Positions 1 through 6,976 of a DNA stretch of 10,369 nucleotides are shown piece after piece. Source of the DNA: Saccoglossus kowalevskii. Its lineage: Eukaryota; Hemichordata; Enteropneusta; Harrimaniidae. The position numbers were made by a program, and so were the translations under genes. The notes beneath the pieces are model-generated. The model made no database searches, was not told where the DNA came from, and saw only the letters and a program-made list of their open reading frames with translations. The stretch is from positions 207,015-217,383 of the forward strand of contig NW_003155252.1 in the NCBI RefSeq assembly GCF_000003605.2. Reading direction: 5' to 3'. The stretch's first letter is position 1. Each line of letters begins with the position of its first letter.

Positions 1-67
1 ATTTTTCATCAAAATGCGGTACGATTATTGGCTGCATGAAAACACAGCAACGAGTAGGTATACTCAC

Positions 68-496
68 TTGTGCACACTCCTAACGGTACACATGCTGTCT
101 GAGCCGTGCCGGGATTATATGTCCATGACCATTTTGATCCAGCCCTCGGCGAAACGTCAATACAAATGTAAATGTATGTGTCACAGTTCAACCCGGTAAG
201 GTCAAATCCGGTTTTAGTTACAGTAATATCTCGGGTCGTCGAAGTAGTATCAATTGTAACTTCGACTGGTGTTATTGTAGTTGGGTATTTTATTGTAGAA
301 TTTGCCCCAAACTGGTCGTGGGAGAGGTATATGTCGACTTCAAACAAATTATCCGCCGAGTCCGTGATTTCACCAGTAGCAATGTCGGTACGTATTGACA
401 TTTCGAGGCTGAACACTTTGTCTGTGGTACCCATGATAATGTTGAGGTCGCTGACAACGCTGCTTCTCAGATAGATTGTGTTATTAGTCACTTGTA
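68..496 (-). CDS. Exon 6 of large gene: extracellular domain unit 5
   Basis: This is a 429-nt phase 1-1 exon. The acceptor TTGTTTTCTTGCAG lies before 496 and the donor GTGAGT at 67-62. It encodes residues 607-749. Landmarks are DLNIIMG, FSLEMSIRT, LFEVDIYLS, LTGLNCDTYIYICIDVSP, KWSWTYN and TACVPLGVC. The four cysteines and the W-x-W motif are intact. There are two sequons (NNT, NST). The middle is Thr-rich (for example TIDTTSTTRDITVTKT). The donor is strong and a read-through would end at a stop near base 9, so the gene almost certainly continues in an exon left of the window. Confidence 0.9.
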
Positions 497-3400
497 CTGC
501 AAGAAAACAATTGAACTATATTCATTGTTAAATTAAATAATTATTCTTCGCACAAATATTTTTAAATATTTAAAAATAGTTAATTCATTTAATTGATTAA
601 TTGTTCGTTCGTTCGTCGGGTCTTTCTTTCAATATTTGATTATTTGGCCGTTTGTTGGTTGGTTGGTTATATTGTTGTTCGATCGGTCGGTCAGTTGTTA
701 GTGTGTTTGTTCGTATTCATTTGTTTGTTCTTTCGTTTGTTCGTTATTTATTTATTTATTTTGCTTGTACATATACATACCCACGCAACTGTCAAACTGT
801 ATACACGCAGTTTTCATTAGTGACCCATCACTCCAGTTCCATGGTTCAGACGGATATGTTGTCTTAGGGCCAATGTCTACACAAACATAGTCAAAGTTTT
901 CACACGATAAACCATCCGTGTTAATGACACCCTGAATGCCACTCAGGACAGTAGCACCGACGTCTGCAGAGAGGATGACATGGTCTGTTGAAATATTCGT
1001 AGCATTGACAGCAGTGCTTTGTGTAATGTTATCACCCAAATAGATAAGTATACTAAACATATCTATGCCATGAGCATCTACTACAGCACTCGGATCATCA
1101 ACGTCTATTTCAATATCTAGAACGAATTCTACGAATCTTCCCATAACAATGTCCAAATTTCCTCCTCCATTCGTAGTAACAGAAACATCGGCGGTAATAT
1201 TAGCTAAAATACAAAATATGTGAAATGTGTTTACTATATATAATTATAAAATAACATAAGGACAATTTATAAGTCCAATAACACAAAACAAACGAGTGCT
1301 AACAATCGATAACACAAATCACATAAAGAAAAAAAGTATACACGCAACATAGTCAGATCAGTTAGAAACATACACATGGAAATATTAGGAACAAGGTTGT
1401 TGCAAATGTGACAATTCGCAGAACATAAATACTTTTCGGGATTTGTAAGAAACAAACGCATACCATACCCACTACAACAACACGTGTCTGTAATTTGTTT
1501 GATGTGTGCGTTGTTGCAGTGTGTAGACATTAGTTAATTTCCTTTGAATCTAATATCTTTATTTAGAAGTCCGATGACAACTGCTTCTATTTTGGGGGAG
1601 AATTTATCAGGACGTTCTCATTGACAGCCAACGTGTCCCTGAAAGTACCAGCCGTCATATGGTGCATATTTATTTTGATGACTATTTTAGTGATTATAAC
1701 AAAACAAGATAATAAGACGGCGGATTTTACTTAGGCAAAATATCACGTGACACTCAAAATCGCACATTGTCTACTCATCAAATTGTATAGGAGTCATCAT
1801 TAACATTCATGGGTCCTAGATAACTGTACATATTTTACCTTCGCATGTGTCAATTTCCGTACAAGCTACTTTTGCATCAGTATCGGCGCCAGACCACGTC
1901 CACTTTTCAGTATCCCGTGAATTAATGTCAACACAGACATAGCTATAGTCGTCACAATTTAAGTCAAATGTGTAGACGTCTCCTCTAACGTTGATGACTG
2001 TGAGGTTGATTCCACTGTCGACATCGGGACTGACGGTGATATTACCCGGGGTTACATCACCCTCTGTCTTTACTGCAGTGGCCCCTGTCCCGTTTTCTGT
2101 ATTCGCTAGATAGATATCAACGCTAAACAGATCAGCCACGTCTCCGTATATCTGTGCCGTGGCATGGCCCGTCGTTATGCTGATGTTCAAATTAAACGAT
2201 TCCGGGATAATTCCCATAACAATATCAAGATTGCCGCCCACGTGGCTTACCATCGTAGGAGGAGGGTCTGCTTCGATTTCACCTATAGAAAAGAAAACAA
2301 TATTTATTCTTAATAATTAGACAAGTCTACTAAGTAGAAAAAACAATACAACACGCCATCGCTATGCGCTATCACGACCATCTGACGCCCTCATGCTAGT
2401 AGAGACATCAATTTACATATACGGTCTCGAGGAAGCATTAATACAATTATTAATTTTTGAGTAAATTCATATATAGCCTTCGAAAAATGCATGCGAATTG
2501 CAAACATTTCTGTGGGGGGGCGAGGATTGACATTTAGAACTGGTGTACCACGTATATGCGGCTTTATAATACAGGACATTTGGTTTGATATTTGAAACTA
2601 TCAGAAATCTGTCAAAAGTTACTGTATCGTGTAAAACCATCAGTGTTATGGGATTTTGGCGTATCATGACATTGTTAATTGCGATATAAAAAAAATCAAC
2701 TTGATTTTTTGAGCAAATATTTACTGTGATTGCTAATACATAGTATCGAAATATCTAACATTATTACACTGCACTGAACAACCATGAGATATGCGAAGAT
2801 AAAGAAAAACATTTACTAGATTACATGACATATAATGCTAAAATTTTAAGCGTTCTGTAATAGAATGCAATGGTTTTAAGATTGTTTGTCAGTTGCTGAG
2901 TAGTCCATCGCAGCCCGGCCAACCATTCGATGTAATATCTTGTATTTATTTGATCAATGCGACACACATTTAGACTAGACGTGGTCAATATGAAGGATAA
3001 TATACATGATAATTATCATGGTGAATATTGGTTTTTATGTGCTATTAAATTTTCAGCAATTTCTTAGAGAAGTCTATTTAATACGTTGCTCTTTTTCGTG
3101 AGTAGCTGACGCTCTTTCATTTGTTAGTATATTCTATATATTAACGTTTTGAGATGATCAACTTTGAATGTCTGGTAACATTTTTAGGCTTGCATATTAT
3201 AGTATGAATAACAATAATGCTATAACATTTGCATTTGATTTTTTTAGATACGTCGTGTGATATAGCCTCAATTTTAACATGCTGTAGTCATATGAACCGT
3301 AACATACATTACATTGGACACGTGATGATCGATGCAAAATAGAGAATCAATTAATTATTCTAGTTTACACTTTCCTTTACATTGTTTTTGTGAACTTTTT

Positions 3401-6400
3401 GTTGTATATAACAACGGTCTACAATACTGTAATAACATATAATAATAATAATATATAATATAATGTTGAGGCATCTATTGTATATATGACACGTGGCTGA
3501 GCAAAACAAGACTAAGATTGAATCCACATGATATTGCTAGATTTGTGGATTCAATATAAAAGTCTCTTCGTCTTACTACATACTACATACATATATGACC
3601 CCTCCTGACTATTACATATAAACAGTCATGTTTAGATTTTTTAGACATAGTTATAACATTGTTGTTGATAAAAGGATGACATTAAAGTCCATCCATACTT
3701 AACTTGCGATCAGATAACGTCGTTACTTACTTGTGCAATTCAGCTCAGCGCAAGCTGTTACTGAACCGGTGCCTGTACCCCACTGCCAATCCGCATCTTT
3801 CGCAGGACCGAGTAAGACGCAGACATGAGTATGTATGTCGCAGTTCAGACCGCTTAGGTCGTCCATTGTAGCAGTCAAGCCGGTCAAGAAAAACATGGCA
3901 TCTGGTTCTACATCAACATACTCATCCACCAAAGATGCATTCGTTACAAAAATCCCACTGGTTCCGTTGTCAGATACTGCAAGAAACACTCGGGCCTCGA
4001 ATGCAGCAGTCATGTTGGCTGTTTTGTTGGCGTCATCCGTCTCAACAGAAATATCCAGAGTAAAATCCTTCAATGTGCCATATATAACATCAAGACCGGC
4101 ATGAGCGTTAGATGTGACACTTGGTCCACCGTCCAACGCTATAGTGATCACACCTATATTAACGATAAAATACTCTATGAATACATGAGTACATTTTTGT
4201 TTTTATTTTCCGTACAAATCACCTTTAATATGTCAATATGTCATTGTGCTTTGTACACATGCATTGAATGGAACTTCTCTGTTTTGAAGTATAACTATCA
4301 ACACCTGACGGGTAGTGGAACTTCGTGGGGCAAAAACAGGTCTTGTCGCTTGGAACGGTACTGATGAAATCCTGACAATCCACAAATGTGTTTCTTGCAC
4401 GTATCACTACACCAAATTACAACAAAGAGTACTATGCATCACTTTTATGAAATAAGTAATCAAACATGTTTTACATAATAGTAAAAAAAAATTACATACC
4501 ATTATTAACTGTTTAGATGTTTGAATATTGTAATTAAATATGTAATTATACACAGAAGGTTTTGATTATTTACCGTCATGAATCATCATGTAATTGACGT
4601 TGACTTCAGAGTGTGACCACAGTTCAAAGACACATTGTTGATATATCATGTAATCAGTACATTTCCGTCTTTTTCGTCTACTATATCGTTAATACTTACT
4701 TTTACACGAGTCCAAGAAAAGACAGTACGTATCGGGAATGAGCAAGTTAACCAATTCACCAGTACCATCTACGACAATGCATATTAAATCATACGAACTA
4801 CCAGTTTGGTCAAAACATCCGGGAACACCCGTGAAATTGAGAGCTACTTCAACATCGGAATACGTGTTAAGCACTTCATTGTCCAGACTGCTTGTATTAA
4901 GGGGCATGGCCTTCTGTTCGCTAGACAAAATTACAGGAGTATTATCTGTTCTTTTTGTCGGATCCATTATACTGCCACTTTCTTCTGATGACAAAAACGC
5001 AAAGAATTCTAAGTCTTCTCCGGTTTCTACTTGGTTGCCAATAACTTCTAACTCTAAGTCAAATGACAGAACATTCTCTTCACCGAAGATTATGTTGATC
5101 TGATCTCCAGTTGTGATATCCAGTCTGAGCTTCGTAACTGTTATGAGAAAACGTTCAGCATAATGTCAGATTTAAAGTAATATTTTCAGTACTATTTGGT
5201 TACCAATAAACACACTGGAACAACGTATTTTCATTTCATAGTTTACAGAAAACTCCTTATGTCACACCTGTCTTAAAGGGCGGTAGTCGTCTCACCACGC
5301 ATGCGCGAGATATATTGGTCTCATTTTAACAAAGATGGCGACTTTGACTGTTGCGCAAATCAACGAGTGCAAATTGGGACGTTACCAACTGTTAATTAGG
5401 TATTTGTGCGCATGGGCACGTGAGTTGAGTCGGTTGTGGGTAGAAACCCGGAGAGAGATCGAGAAGACAAGTTCACCGTGCGGTACAATAACTCAACACT
5501 TTATTCACTTCACTCGATTACATGTAAGTTACAATGAAACAACAAACAAACTACTAATAATAACACCGGGATGTGATTGGTTGAAATAACTGTGGGTGTG
5601 GCAACAGCAGTGGGTGTCTAATTAGGTCAGACTAACAGTCTCCACAGTATTTTTGTAGGTGATTGGAAGGTGACGAAGGAGTCATCGTCGGTAATTAGTG
5701 CACATCGCGCCCAGGTCAAACCTCATACTTGTGATTTTCATGTTTTGCTTTTCGTCATCGAGCGCGCCAGTTTGAAACCTCTACCTCGCGCATTTTTGGG
5801 CAATTTCGTTCCCCAGTAAAGTGCGCCACATACGGTAGTATAGGGAATTGTTTGTTTTTTTCTGTTTCCGAACATGTTTTGTCGATCGAAATACTCTGAT
5901 AAGATATGTATTTCAAAGTATTATTCGATAAATGTAAAACGTTCAACATATGTTTTGTTAGTGGTATATAATAATAGTAATATATAAAAAAAATGAAAAT
6001 AACAAAATTAAAACCGAGTCAATTTTCAATTAGATGAAATGAAAAACGTTTTGGCTCAAATTTGAACATAAGTTTTTTTGTAATAAAAATGATATGTTGT
6101 CGAATATTTTAATCAGAACATCCATACATCCAAAACAGAGAACACTTACTTGGCGCATATGCCACATCTGATCCGACACATACGAACAATCGAAATAAAA
6201 AAATAAATCCCGAATATAAAACCAATATTACGTTTTGACAAAAATATATATTTCGAAAATAAACGATAGAATTTAAAATAATACTTATACTAAAATTAAT
6301 TCTTATGAATAGGAATCTCCAGCGTATAGGATAGAACTACCTATAGCCTCCAAAATTCAAAAACTTGACACCGAGCTCTTGAAAATGCCTGACTTTAAAC

Positions 6401-6813
6401 TAGTTAATATTTCAAAAAACATGTGTGCAAATTACTGACTATTACTAATATACATTTGAACAAAATTGTGGGTGTTACTGCTATGTTGAAGAAAAACACT
6501 GTATTATTTACTAATATCTAGAGTCCTAACCCAGTCAATATTTGGGAACAGGCTTATTGTGATAACAAGAAACAGTATATTTCAATAAATGTTTATGGAG
6601 TGTCAATTGTTTACCCATTAAACATTAAATAAAACAGATCCTCTTGTTCAATCTGTTCAATGCCTATTCTGTTGTTGTGTGATAATTTGAGTTCGAGAAC
6701 AATGACAGAACACACATCTTACTTGCATTGCAGGGCGTAGGCAGCAGAGTAAACAATAACACTACCAGCAATGTACGAACGCCATCGGATGTTGTTGCCG
6801 GTAAACCACCCAT
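68..6813 (-). CDS. Large secreted modular protein gene, six exons, 3' part outside window
   Basis: This is the joined model: 6813-6723, 5137-4700, 4153-3731, 2282-1839, 1203-781 and 496-68, read on the minus strand. Every junction is phase 1. The split codons are A|TT (Ile), A|GT (Ser), A|GT (Ser), G|CT (Ala) and G|TA (Val), and none creates a stop. The joined coding length is 2,248 nt, or 749 codons plus one base, so the frame continues into an exon left of the window. The product has an N-terminal signal peptide (residues 1-30) followed by five tandem copies of one domain, at about 31-176, 177-317, 318-465, 466-606 and 607-749. I see no transmembrane segment in this part, so the protein is secreted, or anchored by a region outside the window. 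The five copies are about equally long and each fills one exon, which fits growth by duplication of symmetrical phase 1-1 exons. The domain family is not one I can name. Confidence 0.85.
557..578. repeat. Perfect 22-bp AT palindrome
   Basis: The segment reads the same on both strands (11-base arms TATTTTTAAAT with no spacer). It could form a cruciform, but AT-only palindromes also arise easily in intron DNA. Confidence 0.75.
601..763. repeat. Degenerate tetranucleotide repeat tract
   Basis: Successive blocks of four-base units are visible on the plus strand: GTTC at 603-615, GTTG near 653-668, GGTC near 684-691, then TTTG/TTCG around 715-745 and TTTA at 745-763. The shifting unit suggests an old microsatellite that changed by point mutation and slippage. 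The plus-strand open frames across it are a side effect of the repeat. Confidence 0.8.
781..1203 (-). CDS. Exon 5 of large gene: extracellular domain unit 4
   Basis: This is a 423-nt phase 1-1 exon. The acceptor is TTTGTATTTTAG before 1203 and the donor is GTATGT at 780-775. It encodes residues 466-606. Landmarks are NITADVSV, NLDIVMG, FVLDIEIDVDD, MFSILIYLG, GLSCENFDYVCVDIGP, PWNWSDG and TACIQFDSC. The four cysteines and the W-x-W motif are conserved. It has five sequons (NIT, NIT, NAT, NIS, NWS), the most of any unit; one overlaps the W-x-W motif. The acidic run DIEIDVDD falls where other units have DISVET or NISITTG. If the exon were read through the donor, the frame would continue for only about ten codons into the tetranucleotide repeat, which supports splicing at 781. 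Confidence 0.9.
1204..1838 (-). other. Intron 4 of large gene (635 bp)
   Basis: The intron lies between donor GTAAAA (1838) and acceptor TTTTAG (1204). An 87-codon minus-strand frame (1267-1530) with scattered cysteines lies inside, but it has no domain landmark and no clear splice sites in frame. Confidence 0.8.
1839..2282 (-). CDS. Exon 4 of large gene: extracellular domain unit 3 with RGD
   Basis: This is a 444-nt phase 1-1 exon. The acceptor is strong (TTGTTTTCTTTTCTATAG before 2282) and the donor is GTAAAA at 1838. It encodes residues 318-465. It begins with a Pro-rich linker (EIEADPPPT), then NLDIVMG, FNLNISITTG, LFSVDIYLA, FDLNCDDYSYVCVDI, WTWSG and VACTEIDTC. All four cysteines and the W-x-W motif are present. 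An RGD tripeptide (NVRGDVY, bases 1978-1986) lies just before the first cysteine, and no other unit has it. Sequons are NIS, NGT, NIT and NLT. It shares NLDIVMG and CVDI with the next unit, so units 3 and 4 look like a fairly recent duplicate pair. Confidence 0.9.
2690..2710. repeat. 10-bp inverted repeat with one-base spacer
   Basis: AAAAAATCAA (2690-2699), a single C, then TTGATTTTTT (2701-2710). It is built partly on A and T runs and is probably without function. Confidence 0.6.
3005..3020. repeat. Perfect 16-bp palindrome
   Basis: CATGATAATTATCATG is self-complementary without a spacer. It has the form of a dimeric DNA-binding site, but there is no other sign of regulation nearby. Confidence 0.65.
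3436..3464. repeat. AAT/AT microsatellite
   Basis: A run of AATAATAATAAT passes into ATATATAATATAAT. It is a simple short repeat in intron 3. Confidence 0.7.
3517..3555. repeat. 12-bp perfect inverted repeat, 15-base loop
   Basis: ATTGAATCCACA (3517-3528) is followed after 15 bases by its exact complement TGTGGATTCAAT (3544-3555). The arms are mixed in sequence, so chance is less likely than for the AT palindromes. In the minus-strand pre-mRNA it would form a stable hairpin inside intron 3. It could be the core of a small fold-back element. Confidence 0.7.
3731..4153 (-). CDS. Exon 3 of large gene: extracellular domain unit 2
   Basis: This 423-nt phase 1-1 exon lies between the acceptor TTAATATAG (just above 4153) and the consensus donor GTAAGT (3730-3725). 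It encodes residues 177-317. Landmarks in order are LDVIYG, FTLDISVET, FEARVFLAVSDNGT, LSGLNCD, HVCVLLGP, DWQWG and TACAELNC. The four cysteines and the W-x-W motif are all present. Alternating hydrophobic residues suggest beta strands, so a small disulfide-stabilised beta-sandwich is my inference for the fold. Sequons NKT, NMT, NGT and NAS indicate glycosylation outside the cell. The second cysteine block reads HTHVCVLL, while units 3-5 have an aromatic YxC or IC version followed by V/I-D. Confidence 0.9.
4154..4699 (-). other. Intron 2 of large gene (546 bp)
   Basis: The intron lies between donor GTAAGT (4699) and acceptor ATATAG (4154). It is AT-rich. Short open frames occur on both strands but none carries the domain landmarks. 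No repeat or RNA gene is recognisable. Confidence 0.8.
4700..5137 (-). CDS. Exon 2 of large gene: extracellular domain unit 1 (divergent)
   Basis: This 438-nt phase 1-1 exon has the acceptor TTTTCTCATAACAG just before 5137 and the donor GTAAGT at 4699-4694. It encodes residues 31-176. The unit opens with TKLRLDITTG and GDQINIIFG, which match the LDIVMG strand of later units, then DLEFFAFLSS in place of the later LFSVDIYLA. Four cysteines hold the shared positions (PGC, DLICIVV, DTYC, LDSC). It is the most divergent copy. The W-x-W motif between the second and third cysteines is missing (GELVNLLIP instead), and a longer insert (about 40 residues) lies in the middle. Two N-glycosylation sequons are present (NTS, NFT). 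As the first unit after the signal peptide, it may be a specialised N-terminal cap. That role is inference. Confidence 0.88.
5299..5340 (+). promoter_or_regulatory. Promoter-like NRF-1/YY1-type motif pair
   Basis: The plus strand shows GCATGCGC (5299-5306), close to the NRF-1 palindrome, then AAGATGGCG (5332-5340), close to the YY1 motif often placed over the start codon of housekeeping genes. The surrounding DNA has more CpG than the rest of the window. The ATG inside the YY1-like motif (5335) opens an 84-codon frame. A good donor (ACAT|GTAAGT) follows 63 codons in. No downstream plus-strand exon is recognisable, so this could equally be part of an old transposable element. Confidence 0.3.
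5335..5589 (+). CDS. Doubtful plus-strand open frame or first exon in intron 1
   Basis: The frame begins MATLTVAQINECKLGRYQL, then RYLCAWARELSRLW, and ends in CDWLK. The first 63 codons (5335-5523) have a charged, helix-like composition and end in phase 0 at a consensus donor, so a spliced first exon is more plausible than the full frame. I recognise no family. Support comes only from the start-codon context and the promoter-like motifs upstream. Chance remains likely. Confidence 0.2.
   Translation: MATLTVAQINECKLGRYQLLIRYLCAWARELSRLWVETRREIEKTSSPCGTITQHFIHFTRLHVSYNETTNKLLIITPGCDWLK
5393..5627. repeat. 9-bp direct repeat bounding a 217-bp segment
   Basis: TAATTAGGT occurs at 5393-5401 and again at 5619-5627. 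The pair brackets a CpG-richer stretch unlike the flanking intron, which would suit a target-site duplication around an inserted element. The segment ends are not inverted repeats, and I see no A or B box of a tRNA-derived SINE. Confidence 0.25.
6723..6813 (-). CDS. Exon 1 of large gene: signal peptide
   Basis: The exon encodes 30 residues plus the first base of a split codon. The end of the peptide is a clear signal sequence: a short polar start (MGGLPATTSDGVR), a hydrophobic core (TLLVVLLFTLLP) and a likely cleavage site after PCNA. The exon ends GCA A| followed by the donor GTAAGA, leaving phase 1, which matches the acceptor at 5138. I chose the ATG at 6813 because its context is near ideal (A at -3, G at +4) and it gives a normal 30-residue signal peptide. 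Two in-frame ATGs lie upstream (6876 and 6861). They would add a second hydrophobic stretch (MFFFLLILS) and look less natural. The in-frame stop above them is at 6946-6948. The 5' UTR may itself be spliced, since a good acceptor lies at 6827-6829. Confidence 0.8.
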
Positions 6814-6826
6814 TTTGCCACCAGAG

Positions 6827-6829
6827 CTG
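6827..6829 (-). promoter_or_regulatory. Candidate 5' UTR splice acceptor before the start codon
   Basis: The minus strand has a long T-rich tract, then CTCATTTTATCTGATCTCAG, ending 13 bases before the chosen ATG at 6813. If used, the two upstream in-frame ATGs fall in an intron and the leader comes from a distant exon. A second good acceptor (TTCCCTTGTTATTCCTCGCAG region, AG at 6973-6974) lies further up. Without transcripts the true 5' end cannot be set. Confidence 0.35.
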
Positions 6830-6976
6830 AGATCAGATAAAATGAGTAAAAAAAAAAACATATCTTCCCATCTCATGAAGATGAATATAAATGTTGTATG
6901 TAGAATGTAGTAAACGAATATAATTCGAGGATTTGTTATTAAAACTCATTCTCACTCACACACAGGTATTTTCTGC

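Larger units (their letters stand above)
497..780 (-). other. Intron 5 of large gene (284 bp)
   Basis: This is the shortest intron of the large gene, from donor GTATGT (780) to acceptor CTTGCAG (497). More than half of it is the degenerate tetranucleotide tract at 601-763, and the rest includes a perfect 22-bp palindrome at 557-578. Confidence 0.8.
2283..3730 (-). other. Intron 3 of large gene (1,448 bp)
   Basis: The intron runs from donor GTAAGT (3730) to acceptor TCTATAG (2283). It is AT-rich and holds the inverted repeat at 3517-3555, the palindrome at 3005-3020, the hairpin at 2690-2710 and an AAT/AT microsatellite near 3440. The short minus-strand frames at 2391-2667 lack cysteines in the domain pattern, so I do not read them as a degenerate sixth unit. 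Confidence 0.8.
5138..6722 (-). other. Intron 1 of large gene (1,585 bp)
   Basis: The intron runs from donor GTAAGA (6722) to acceptor AACAG (5138). The 5' part (about 5980-6720) is very AT-rich with A-runs and no coding signal. The 3' part (about 5279-5830) is richer in CpG and contains the promoter-like motifs and plus-strand open frame described separately. I found no further copy of the repeated domain here. Confidence 0.75.

Noticed and set aside
172-474. Plus-strand open frames opposite exons 6, 3 and 2 (172-474, 3835-4104, 4738-5103)
   Set aside because: They are antisense shadows of the domain exons. The minus-strand frames carry repeated motifs, matching phases and splice sites; the plus frames share no motif with each other.
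593-867. Two plus-strand frames over the tetranucleotide tract
   Set aside because: The hydrophobic Phe/Leu/Val-rich peptides come from translating GTTC/GTTG/TTTA repeats and overlap the end of exon 5.
1267-1530. Cysteine-containing 87-codon minus frame in intron 4
   Set aside because: It shows none of the domain landmarks and has no acceptor or donor that would join it in phase 1.
2391-2667. Two overlapping short minus frames in intron 3, considered as a decayed extra domain unit
   Set aside because: There is no C-x-x-Y-x-Y-x-C block, no W-x-W and no suitable splice sites.
5755-5949. 64-codon minus-strand frame in intron 1
   Set aside because: No motif and no splice partner in phase; it lies in the CpG-richer patch and is best read as chance.
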